Source of the DNA: Watersipora subatra | Lineage: Eukaryota > Bryozoa > Gymnolaemata > Cheilostomatida > Watersiporidae | NCBI RefSeq assembly: GCF_963576615.1 | Contig: NC_088711.1 | Location: 34,088,121-34,152,120, forward strand | Direction of reading: 5' to 3' | DNA: 64,000 nt | Shown here: positions 1 through 13,400 of the stretch, piece after piece | Layout: every line of letters begins with the position of its first letter | How positions within the stretch are numbered: the first letter of the stretch is position 1 | Position numbers and translations under genes: made by a program | The notes under the pieces: model-generated | Databases searched by the model: none | Told to the model about the DNA's origin: nothing | Seen by the model: the letters and a program-made list of their open reading frames with translations, nothing else

Positions 1-580
1 TGAAACTTTCGGTGATTGGACAAAAAAACATAGGCTGATAAACTGTGTACCACAATTTCTGTACCTGTAATTCGGTCTACGCCTCAAACGGTCTACGTTT
101 ATTGCAGAAACCTTCGAATAAATTCGATTACAAGTAAACAATGCCATAGACTGGTGAAATAAGCACAGTTTTCAGCACTGCTAAATAGTTCTACTATCTG
201 TCGCACGGCTTTATTGGCGTATCGTAGGCCGGTCTTAACTTTTATTAAACCAAGCTTTTCAAGCGTTTTGTGGCGAATTCCGTCCAAATTAATCTGTCTA
301 TTTGTGTATAATCCGATCCGATGGGTAAGTTTTAAGATAATGTCGATAGTTTACAAAGACTTGGTAACGTATTTAAATAGGCTTAAATGGTTTTGTATCG
401 TTATTATACTTTAACGACTCTACAAAACGATGGTTAAATTTGTTGATGAGATTTCAAAACAAGGGTTCGTCTCATTGTTGATGAATAATTTTCGTAAGTT
501 GTGTGCACATGCATTTATCATTAAAACTCGAACTTCGCATCCGCTCGTTTGGTCGTGGGATAAGCTAGCGTTGTTAATTG
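1..580. repeat. Dispersed repeat family, copy 1
   Basis: Shares ordered blocks with 41225-41790, 39755-39980 plus 38926-39030, and 47430-47865: gaaac-ttcgg, aatgccatagactggtgaaa, ggccggtcttaa, gttatgtataat-cgatc, ttggtaac-tatttaaata and gggagttgtgtgcacatatgc-type sequence. Non-coding. Confidence 0.6.
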
Positions 581-599
581 GTCGATTGTAAGCTAGGTT

Positions 600-1438
600 A
601 CGCCACTAAATTAACGATATCCACTAAATAGCAACCCTTATAAATGACATCGTTTTGGGGACAAAATGCAAATTAATCTCAAAACTGTTTGGAATTTTTT
701 TTATTGAGGCAATAAATATGAAAAATAGTGAGACCATAGTGATCAGCATAGTTGATTTGCCATTTGAAAAACTTCTACTCAGGATGGTGGCAGTTATGGT
801 TTAATGGGTGTTTTGCGTGAGTAGATATTGTCATGCCTCTCACCGATTTCATCATACCTCCGCAATAGGATGTGTAGCGGTAGTTCCGTTAGTACGTGAA
901 GGCCATTGTTGTACTCTGTTGAGTACGGCTACCTAGTTGTTCAAGCGTTGTTTAGTAAATGCCCTAATTGCTTTTGTTTGAGGTAGAGTGGTATGACTCT
1001 TCTCAGCCACTTAACTCCATAAACTTCTGTAAAGTACACTTTTACCACTGACCAAACCAAATGTTTAAACAAGGGTAATAGCTGACACTCAATTATATCA
1101 GCAACAGCAGCTTCTTGCAACTTCTTAACTGTTGCCTCATCCAAGCTGTCTATTGTTGGTTCCTGTGTCTTTATCGATTTGTTACTGCTACAAGTCTTAA
1201 TGGTTTTCCAAAAAAGTAATGGTCCTTTTTAGTGTGTTTTAGCAGCATATATTTTACGAGTTTTACGAGAGAAAATCTTGGTTCTAAACAATGCGGGTTT
1301 GATTTTTTATGAGTTGATTCTGTTTCTTTGATTGCAGCTCATGTTTGAATAGACAAACATCTTTTTAGTATTCAGAAATCTAGCAGTCTGCTAGGGCTGC
1401 TCAACCAACTGTAACATAATCACTGTTGCTGTTTGCAG
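600..1438. other. Unassigned upstream intron sequence
   Basis: AT-rich DNA before the first recognised ankyrin-gene exon. I see no exon with conserved protein sequence, no tandem repeat and no clear transposon ends. Confidence 0.4.
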
Positions 1439-4400
1439 TTACCGAGTAGACCCTAACATATATTCGTGCACTTTGCACGGCTGTAAGATGGTTGTCGGAA
1501 AGAAGAAGAACTCTGGCCTTGGACGCATCATTTCACAGTCTTCAGATGATGTCTTTGAGGATTCATCACTCTATTGTATTCTAACAAGCTCTCCTTCTCA
1601 TCAGGTCGCAGCTGATGTCAGGGAAGCCATCTTCTCCAACTTTGAGAATGTACATTTAACATGCGCTGAAACAGGTAGGCCCTACAACTACTAGGTAGTT
1701 GTAAGCAAATTATTACAGATGTTAGTTCGTCACGTCCCATCATCAGACGCGCGACATACAGAAGCGTGTACAATAGGTATTCATTGAATCCTACTCATAT
1801 TCGTAAACTTGGAGTTGTCCTTTAAATGCTGTTGTCAAGGGTACGCAAATTACACGCGCCATAGTTTTGTGGAGCGTTCCATATTGGTGTGCTCAGAGGT
1901 TCCACAGAGGTGCTCCATATGACAAGAAGCTTTTGTAGGTGGGCTCCACGTTGAGCATTCTCTGTGAAAACAGAAGTGTAACGTCCCTGCTACTCTCTTG
2001 TATATAAATTAGTTTTTGTTGTTAATGCACAGCCGCATATTTCCTCGTTCCACTGGGTTGTACACTAATTTTGATCCTAACATCATTAACGGCTCATGAA
2101 TGACTCATCAAGGAAATGTGGTTGATGCCCAAACTAACACGATTGTAACATTCCCATCTATTATGATGACTGGTGTAATAGCCCATGAGAAAAATCGCAT
2201 GGAGTAGCCATTCGCTGTTGATCACCCTTGTAATACCCTCACATCATACTAACGAATTGTAATGAATTATACGATCTCACAAACTATATCTTATCGGCGG
2301 TCATATTACTGCACATGAGAGGGCATATTACTGCACCAGAGAGGGCATATTACTGCACCAGAGAGGGCATATTACTGCACATGAGAGGGCATATTACTGC
2401 ACATGAGAGGGCAACTCTCCCATTATAATTTTCCTATTTTGTTTTCAAACACTCATAAAATTTTTCTGCACGATAGTTTGCTTTTACAGGCACAACTTAT
2501 CTGCACTTGATAGCGGACAACTCCGCTAAGTTCAGCGATGCGATGGCCTTACCAGCAGTCTATATGCTTTGCTACGCTGGTATAGATGTGTCCGCTCAAG
2601 ATAAAGAGGAAAATGAGACGGCTTTGCACCGGCTCGTGAGGAAACCTGGATCTCACAAGATAATTCTAGCTTTGCTGAGGTACCATAGTACTAATAGAAG
2701 TATCTGCACCATTTGATACTTCTATGGCAACAGTAGTTTGAAGTAGATGTATGCTTATCGTTTCTTAAACAGCTTGCTTTGTTTATTTTATATCTCATGC
2801 CTTTTTAAATGTTTATAGACACAGTATGTTATAGACACACATATTGTTGGTGTCACCAGTACGTCACCAGTACGCTGACAGTATGAAAATTGATATGGGA
2901 TATTTGTAGTGGTCATGAACTGCGCTTGAACGATTGAAGGATTCTCAATCTATGTTATTCTCCTGTGATATAGTCTCTGATTAGCGTATTATCAGCATGG
3001 GATCTAAGCAAACATCAATTGCATTTGCTCTGGCTGCTCATGTGCCTTGGTGTAGCTTTTTCTCATGATTGGTCAAGACACAGTCAAGAATTTGTCACTG
3101 TTTGATAACACACCATAAAAATTGAATTTTTTTGTAATTAAATAACTGTCAAGATTTCCTGTTTTAGATTTGGAGGTCATTTCCATTTTGACAACGTATT
3201 TGCATTAAAAATTTGACTAATCAATCTATTATTAACTGTCTCACATTTTTGTTGAAATCTTGTGAGTTAGATTTCTACCGTATACCGTGTCCGTTTATCG
3301 CTTATATAAAGTTTCCATCAGGGATATGCTTTGCAGCTTGGAAACATTATGCGGCGTTGGCTTGATGGTAATGGCGTCGTGGTGGTAGTTATATAGTGAC
3401 AGTCATATATCGATAATCGAATAACCATCGTCGTATAGCGATAGCTGTATAGAGATTCATAGCGTCTGCGTTTATATATTTGTGTTAAGCAGTTTTAGCA
3501 GTACTCAACAGGCTAATCAAGTTGCCATCATTGGTAATCTACAGTTGACGATCTATTTGTGATCGTCAACCATGTCGTTATTTCTCCTTGACTATAGGAA
3601 ATTGGCTCTAGATTCCATAAAGTGGTAGCAGTGTGGCAATTATCTGTTATTCTTAAACATACATCTTCGCTCTAAATTTAATACCATGCATGAATCATTT
3701 ATAAGGCGGACTTATATTGACTTTAAAATTGACTTATTTCTTATCTATTTGTTTCTTTTTGCTCACTTGTCTTTCTAAAATTGTCCGGTAGAAATGGAAG
3801 TTTCGGATAAGTCATAGCTGACTGTAATTTGACTTTTGTTGATAATAAAGTAGAAGTCGTGTTACGTATGCATAGGTGTGGCAGGCGATCAAGCCTGGTT
3901 TCCATATCGATTGCGAGACTCCGGCGGTAATATTGCGCAGCACAACACTCGCGACGCTAGGCTCGGCGGCTCATGTTCACATGAAGCTGCATCGCTCATA
4001 ACAGCATAAAAATGTTCACTCGCCATGCCGTTTCGATAATGCTGACCTTCACCTGCCCGACATGCACCTACAGTGCATATCGGGAAGGTTTTGCCTGCAG
4101 CTCTTCACGAAATTTGAACAGCGCCAAACACTTGCGTTGCCACCGGCAACTACCGGTGGTACCCGGCGCGTAGGTTCCCATTTTACCGCTAATAACCCGC
4201 AGTGCTGTCCTATATCAATTAGAACTAATCATTTTACTTTTAGGTAAGGTGTAAGAGGCTAACATACATTATACACACTGTATTGTTGTTCTATTGCTAG
4301 GGACAGGCTAGAATGGGTCCAAACTTGTTAAACTTGTTCAAATCCCAGAATGCTGCTGGCTAGTAGCGAGGAAATTGTTACAAGAAATCCATTATTTTTT

Positions 4401-7400
4401 CTTAGAATTAAGAGAAAATAATGTACTATGTTTGTGGCAGAATCTCTTACCTAACTTGTTCTATACAAGTTAAACAAAATAATACACCTTATTTTCTGAA
4501 GGCTAACTATAGTTTATTATGTTACACATTTTAGTTGGTTTTATCAAGGGTTTCTAGGCCCTACTACAAAAATGAATGCTAATTTATGTACGTATTACTA
4601 TAAGAAATGTTCCTTCGCTCCCTCAGTGCAGCATGGATTTGTGTGTGGCACAGAGCAAGGTCAAGAAATTCAACTTGGCCCAAACAAATGAAAAAGTGAG
4701 CTATCAGTAGAGGTGGAACGAGACAGGCTTTTTAAGTTGGAGACGAGACTCGAGACACTGTCTTGTAAAAATTCGAGACACGAGACAGTAAAATAATGAG
4801 CATTTGGTGATGATTTCACTACACAAGGACTAGCGCACTTGATATATGAAATTAATAAACCTCTTTTTAAATTGAATTTTTTCCTGGTGTAAACGGTTTA
4901 AATACAACATTTTAATAGCAATATGCATGTATTTTTTGTAAACAAAAGTGACATAAACTGCTCTAATATAGCGAGGTTATATATTTCTAAGAATTTTGAG
5001 CTTGATTGATAATAATTATTATAAACATATTACTTTGTACATGCATATTTTTACCATCTATTGATTAGGTCTTACTTTATATATGGAGTTGTTGTTACGA
5101 TGTTATGTTGTTAAATGTGAAATAGGTATGTATGTACATTACACTATTTTATATTTTGATTAATACCTTTTTTCCTCTGATAAATCTATCTCTAGATGAT
5201 TTCTTTTGAGATGTTTATGAAGCCCTGATGTGTTTGCATCTTTATAGGATACATCTCTTCCACATTTTTGCAGATAGGCTGGTTAAATTTCCCATCTTCT
5301 GTTTTAAAGCCAAAATAAGACCACACCACAAATTAGACTTTTTGGCTGGTGGTGGAACCAAAATTGGCAAAACTTCTTCTGCAGCCATGTTTTAACAGTC
5401 ATGCGCAGGCGCTTTAGTTCTATTTCCTGTCTCGAGTTTGGCAATAGTTAGGTCGAGATGAGATCAATCCGGGATGAGACAGGTCGATACTCGAGATGTC
5501 TCGTGTCTCGTTCCACCTCTATCTATCAGACTATGAGCCTCTTGCGTTAAAATTTGATTACGGAATAGAAACATTGTTCGACTAACTTATTATTTAACGA
5601 AGGTAATGTAGGTCAAGGTTGTTCAAAAGAATCATTTCGACTGGCTGATCTCCTTGATGGGTGTTCCTTACCAGTAAATAGATTAACAAGTAAGAACAAG
5701 TAATTTGTACCTTTGTTTTCTGTTGAAGCAACAAAGTGAACCAAATATATTGGATATACATCGTGCACTATTGACCTTATGAAAAATATGGCGATTTTAT
5801 GTTCTATTTATAAACTTGACAGATTGATGTTTCATGTATCACTATAGACATCACTGCGTTTGACAAATCTTTCAGGTTGCATTGACATCAGTACCATAAT
5901 TTTGGTGTTTATTCTGTTGTTGGATTGCTCATGCCTCACTGACTAATGCTGGTTGAGGCGAGTGCACTTTGAAATCATTTTATATTTGAGCACACAACTT
6001 CATTAGATAATATTGATAAGTACCAATTGCGTATAAGTATTGTAAGAAGACATACATGTCTTACCTCGCCTTAGCCTGTCTTGACAAACTGTTGTTTTGG
6101 CGGAGTTGTGCCCCCGTCGAGCGGGCGAGCAACACAACAGCTTGTCACAAGACGTACTGCACCTGATGCATCAGCTACACTGAAAGGGAGTTGTTCTCTT
6201 CCGTCTATGCAGTTTGGCTGCGATGTTATGGCGGTCGATCCATTGGTAATCATAACGAACTTCGCGCAAAAAATTATGTAGAAAAAAATAAGATTGCAAC
6301 GTTTAACCAAAGACCCGTCTCTGTTGTAAACGTTAGTAGAATTTACGGATAAAATAAACTGAAAATAAAATCTATAAGAACAAATATTACTGACTGATAC
6401 AAAAATAGAAATAAAACTGACTGAGAGCACAAATAACGACATATTTAGTCGCTGTTGTTGCCTAAGTTCTCAAGTTCTACTAAAGTTTACCGCAGGGACT
6501 GGTCGCTGGTTAAACATTGTAATCTTATTTTTTCTACATAAATTTTTGCGCGAAATTCGTTATGATTATCAATGGAGTGACCGCCATAACATCGCAGCCA
6601 AGCCGCATAGACGGAAGAGAACAACTCTCTATAAGTGTAGCTGATGCATCAGGTGCAGTACGTGCTTGTGACAAGCTGTTGTGTTGCTCGCCCGCTCGAC
6701 GGGGGAACAACTCCGCAAAAAAACAAGTTTGTCAAGACAGGCTAACCTCGCCTGTAATGTATTAGCATAGTAAACATCGTAATATTCTGTAACATATAAC
6801 ATATTCTGTCATGACTTGAAAAACAACTATGGCTTCGACAAGTTATTTGGTCATGTTTAGAAAGGATTTTGCATTTCTTCCTTAAAGATGTGGTTGCGTC
6901 AAATTTGAGTTGATTTTAAAAGAAAGTATTTTTCTTTGTCTACCAGTTGATATGTTGTTTGTTGTGTTAGGCGATCTAATTGTCAAGATAATTGAAGATT
7001 AAAATCGAAAAAATTCGATGGCGGTAAAAACGCTCAGGTCAAAAAAACATGCCCAGACTTGCCCAAAGTGATGTAACGCGTGATACAACCTGTCTCTAAC
7101 TCTCGTATTCATATCGGCTATTGTGATAAAAGTCTAGTCCTACGCGGCTCTATTGGCATAAATTTTATCTTATATTTGCTCGTGTTGGCTAGAATAAAAT
7201 TTTAAATCCAGCTACAGATACATTATTATGAATGTCTCAAAGGCCTCAAACAAGTAAAATTAAAAACTTGTCATATTAATTTCTTCTAAATGCTGTGTAA
7301 ACATCTTAGTACCGACTACCGATTCTACCAGTCTACGGTAACTCTGTCAAGCAAACTATGTAGAATAAGGTCTTTGTATCGGCACAGTTCCGTCGCTACC

Positions 7401-10400
7401 CACACTAATGATATACAGCCTCACAAAAGCCCCGCCCACATTATGTCCGTCGCCTATCCTGGGAATGGGGCTGTATATCATTGCCCACACAGAAAACTAG
7501 TTTCTTACTACCGTAAGTAAAATAAGCAAACTGCGTCTTTGAAAAGAATATGTGGCGAAACCAACTACATCCCTAAAAGTCATGTACATTGTATAGTCGA
7601 CTGTCAACGTGTCATTATTGGTATCAATGTGTAGAAAAAAATTCACTGCTCACATTTGATTAGTTGATTCAAGTAGTAAACAAATGGTTGAGCTATGCAA
7701 AAGTGCCTGACCATGCAGCTCTGATTGCACTTCATAAATCCATCTATCAGAAAAGATTTCAGCATAGGTGTTAACAGGGCTATGATATGTTCAATGTTCT
7801 GCAAATCATGTTTTGCATTGCAAATCATGTTTTGCATTATCTTCAACAATATTATTTTATTATATAATTTTACAAGCAAAAAAAATTTCATCTCGGCATA
7901 ATGCTTTTATTAAAAATATCCATCAAGTCGTGGCCACTCACATAATTTCAGCTGATACAATAAAACAAATTCATCTACTGCAGCAAATTCAAACAAAACA
8001 TCATGGTTTATGCAGCACACATTCAAGTCTCTTTTTCCCATTTATGGCAGTTTCCACACTGACAAAGCTGCTTCGGCTAGTGGGACCACATAAACATCCT
8101 GTAACCAGTAAAACAAATGCAATAAATACAGTATATGTCATTCATAGATATGTCATTCTAAAGCGTATCTACTGAAAGCTTTCAAATTGGGAGTTAGATA
8201 GATTGCAGGTGTAATTTTAAAAACGAATAAATGTTTAACAAAAGCATAAGTACACCAAGTCAACGATTCGAAGCTTTGGTTCTGGAAGTTAAAGATTTGC
8301 ATTAATCAATCGATTTTCTTCACTTTCTACAAGTGAGAAGTGAACATCTAAAGTCAAATCATTAATCTAATTTACTAGATAAAACTGCCACAGAAAGTTT
8401 GAAGCAAATGTAGCTAGGTGTACCGATAAAAAATTATAAATCAATGATTAGTGACAGCAAAAAGTTATAATTTTATTAATTAGTACATGTATTAATGAGT
8501 ACTAAAATATTACCTTTAGTATATTCATCAATCTAAGCCATTGTATTGCTAGATGCTATGGATTAAAAAGAAGCCGTCAAGAACTCACTGTATACATACG
8601 TATCTCGCACGCGCAGGAAATTGCATTATAACCTCAAACAGGGAAATATAATCTGAATGTAAACTCGACAGTATATCTATAGGAGACTCAAAGTAAAAGA
8701 TATATTTACCTCCATTCTCCTATCTTCCTCCGTAGCACTTTAACCACCTGATGCACAGAAAACTCGGAGTCACCTTCGCAGTAACTTGACAGCAATTTTT
8801 AAAATTCTGTCGTTCGTCAATAAAACGTGTCGATCGAGTAATTCATTAAAGTTACGATGTTAATTAATTTAGTAAATATCGATGTCCATGCGATTTAATA
8901 ATAGAGTAAAATCCCTAAATTTGAGATCACAGACAGCTCGTTTTACGAGTGATAACATGTATTACGACCTATATAAAAATTTCGTGCTGATGATTGGCCC
9001 GTGAAGCGACCTTATATTTATCGCTCGTGGACTCTTTTTAGATGTATCACTAGTTACGTCACGAATGAAGCACCCGCTGGAACGTGAGCTTTTTAAAAGA
9101 TGGCCTCATTCAAACGCATATATCTCTGGACAGGATTGGTCTACAAAGACAAAAATGACATCAAATTGTAGCTGATGTTTTAGGCTTTTATTGGTATTAA
9201 TTTCATTAAATCGACCTTTTTGACGCAACCACATCTTTAAAGCTAAGTATAGCAATGCAAATAGCTGCCCAAAAGCTATCACGTTCACAAGTAACTGATG
9301 ATCCATGTTAGCATTTACAATACAGTGACGATGCATTCTATCGGCAAGTAGCCAGGATTTTAGACAGTAAAAATGAATAATACTGTACTAGGATTACTGC
9401 TGCTGTTCCGCTGTATGACGCTACGGCATAGTTTTTCGTTTTTTTTTAATACCACAGAAGTTGTAGTGTAGGTTTTACTGTCGGTGTCATTAAAGAGTCA
9501 AATATTAGTCTTTTCGCACTTGCCTACTGCTCTTAGTCTGAGGGATTGCTTCGCAGGTATGGGATCGACACATCGTTAAGGAACAGATCTGGATTAACAG
9601 CGCAAGATTACCTGGAATCTGAACAGCCACCAGGTTACCAAGAGACCCTGCACTGGTTTAACAAGCTCTCTCCAGGTAACACTCCCCATACCCTCTTTGT
9701 TTACATTTTCCCTCTCTGACAAAAATATTTACATGTGAAACTGCGAATATATTAATGTCACTCAAGAATTTTTAGTTTATTATTTGAAAATTTTTAATAG
9801 TATAGCAATGTTGCTATAAATAGCTACATGGATATTGGTGTGGAATGCTATGCTGCTACTGATAGCTATATTACTACAGATAGCTGTGCTGCTACAGATG
9901 GCTATATTGCTACAGATAGCTATGTTGCTACAGATAGCTATATTGCTACAGATAGCTATGTTGCTACAGATAGCTGTGCTGCTACAGATAGCTATATTGC
10001 TACAGATAGCTATGTTGCTACATATAGGTATGCTACTATACATAATCATGCTCATACATGTATATACATTTATGTGTATGTGTGTTATTGTTGGATATCT
10101 TGTTCTGATGTAGGGCTGCACAGTTTGGGCCGAGCGATTACAGGCAATGGAGAGAAACTGAGCTTGGGCTGTGTGGAGAAGCTGTTGAAGGGATGGTGCA
10201 AAGTTTCTATATACAGCGGAGGCAAGCCTCTCAACCTCTTGCAAGTCTCGCAGATGTCTGCGCGAGATGCCTTACTAGCTGAACTTTTCAAAAAGTATTA
10301 CTGGACTAACGAGTTGGTGCATGCAACTCTCGCCGGTCTCACTGACGAAATGAAGCGAATCTACAAAGAAGGTAATTTACATGCTGGTATCTGGTTGTTC

Positions 10401-13400
10401 TTTAAGCAGCGCAGAGCATAATAGTAATTGACACATAATAGCAATGATATAAACCCCTAGGATAGGCAATGGCTATCATATGGGCGGGGTTTAATCATCG
10501 AGCTCCGTTAGGGTTGTGCTAGCCTGGGTTTTTGGGGCTAACACAGTTCTCATGCCACAGTCGCGTTGCCCTGTTAGGTTTTTTGGTTTAGATTTTTATT
10601 GTCTATATGCTTCAATCGCGGATAACTGATTTCCGGTTAGTAGTACCAAACAACAAAACCTGTAACCAGCAAACACGCAATTCTCTCTTTCCCTTTTCAA
10701 TTTTAGCGATATACTAGGATCCATGGAAAATTAATAACATTTCCAATTACCTATTTTTATCAATTTTGAGATTTTTAAGGGTCATAGTATATGCTTAAAG
10801 TTAAATATAATTTACCCGCAATCACCCGAACGACGTCCTTTTTTCTCTGGTTTTTTATTAATCTTTTGCCACCCTTAATATAAAATGACAGTCTTTCATC
10901 GTTGTCACATTGTTTGACCTGGCCAATAAGATGGGACAGCAAGCAAATCTGTGCAGTGTAGTTTTCATACTCAAAATCTAAATATAAAACCAAATTTGGG
11001 CTATTTCACAATGGCGACTATTAATATCACGAACTCTTGTGAATGGCAACTAACTGATCATAACGGTGACAATATTGGGCAACCATATTTATTTGACAAC
11101 AAAATGAAACCAACAGATCAGTAAAATAACCACTATTACTATTGTTCATAATATTTGTAAATTTACAAGGGGTTTTATTCAGCATATTTGTTTGTTCGGG
11201 TGCTAGGTTCGGGTTTATTCCAGCAGAGCTCGATCATTAAACCCCGCCCACATGATGCCCGGCGCCTGTCCTTGTGGTTGTATACGGTGGTTGTATATCA
11301 TTGATAATAGTATTTGCGCCCGTGACCTTGTAAAATGGACCTTTTATTGTCTCCAATTTGACCTGTGAAAGGTCTACATGTCTTGCCCACTCTTGTAGGC
11401 AAGAAAAAGGTAGACGTGGACACCCTGGACCACAGCTACCAGCTGGATATGAGCAGTCCCATAGCCCCGCAGCCATTAATTGTAGCTGCCTGGGAGCAAG
11501 GCAACTACGATACGGTTGACCAGCTGCTCTTGTTTGATGTCGATGTCTGCAACTCCTACAGCAACAAACCTGATACGAACCTTCCAAAGCCTCTTTTCTA
11601 CCAGGTTATTTCCTCAGCACTGCCTTCCTACCTTCCCTCTCTTTCACATTCAACATCGACATAGCTATAACATTTGTGTGTCTATATTAACCCTTTCACT
11701 GTAATCCATGTACAAGTTTAGCTTTTGGCTTTATCTTTTGCCAGCCATTCTACTAAAAATTGTCGATTTTCTGCATATGTATACAATTTTTTTTCAATTT
11801 CAAAAACATTTTGTTATATACTTGAAGTTGTCAACATGTTAACAAACCGATCTGAATCGGCTATAATGTCATTAACAAAAGCTTTTCTGTTTCTAACACG
11901 GCAGGTGTTTGCAGAAGCCATATTACAACTAAAAAGTTCGACTGTCAGAAAAAAAAAAGTACGTTTTCGGCTTGGAATTTCCTGATCAAAAATTATAATT
12001 TGCTTCGCAAATAAAGACTAATTTTTAAAAGAATCATTCGGACAACACTCTTAACATCTTAAAAACACTAATGATCATCGGTTATGTTGTAACAAATCAT
12101 GAATACTCAGTTACTACGCAACCACAGTAAATTTCACAAAAATGTGTCTATGCCAGTCGATCATAGAATTCGCATAAACTCTCATAAATAAAAACATAAA
12201 TAAACAAACATAAATAAAGAATTAAGAATATATGACATTCAGAAGAGGTGGTTGAAGGGAGTTTGTGCTAGTGATATATTAAGCTAGTCTATTAACTCAT
12301 TCACACCAGGCGCAAGTTCACTCGTGTATTTATAACGTTGCTAGGCACCCAACGCAAGTTAATTTTCGTCTGAAATTTACCAACTCCTTGCATCGTTATT
12401 TTTAAATTTTAAAAGAATATTTTTGATGGTTAAAAAGAAAAATTTCTGGCCAATCAGGCAAACTTCAAAATATGCCTCAATGACGTCTCTGGTAAAAGTT
12501 ATAACCAAATTAGTACACCCATCTCGAATTCTACCAAAACCAGAAACCATCATGCCGACTTGAAATTTTATCGTTCGCGATCAACTTTTTTCAATTTCAG
12601 CAGTAAGTATGCAGATTCAGAAATGGTAATACATTGAAAGACTGCATAAATCAAATTAAAACATTATTTTTAATGTTTCGAAATTTTTATTAACTTTTAA
12701 TTTTGCCAATTTGAATCATGATGCTCGAATAAAAATGCGCTTTTCAGGCTTTCAGCCGTAGTCAGACTACGGCTGAAAGACTACTCGATAGAATCATATT
12801 GATTTTTAGAGCTGTCTATGAAGTCTGAAAAATCAAAAACAGAGTTAATGAACATATTTTTATTATTAGAAACATTTTCATGTTATTTTATTTGAGTTAT
12901 ATTGGCATATAGATTTGCTATGCTTTTGTTTGAAGGATAATACTCGGGAGGAAAAGTTCAAAATTAGAGTTTCATGATTTTCATGTTCACGACTAACTGC
13001 ATATGTATACATAGTATTCATAACTGTGTATTGTATGTAATAAATATATAATTTTAGTCAAACTTTGTATATTTTGCAATTTTTATGATGCAAATCTAAC
13101 TTTGTTTCAGCAAATAACAATTTTTTCAAAATTGGAAATTTACTGAAACTACCTTCTTTGAGGTACAGATCTACATAAAAAGGATATGACTTGTCTATAT
13201 TAATGTAATATAATTTGAAAGAGGAGACTTGGCTGGTTCTTGTGAAACTTGAGTGAGTAAATTATCTCAAGTCTGTCTCCTGTAGTAGTAATTTGAATTA
13301 CGGCAACTTTCTGAAAAATGAGCGGTATTTGGGGCTAATCACCTGGAAATTAGTCGGGTGCGAATGAGTTAATAACCCTTTTCTCTAGGCTCCTGGTTCT

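Noticed and set aside
3880-4250. GC-richer stretch with an open frame in ankyrin intron 2
   Set aside because: Looks like a decayed repeat (cctggtttccatatcg at the left edge), but no convincing inverted end or target duplication could be matched.
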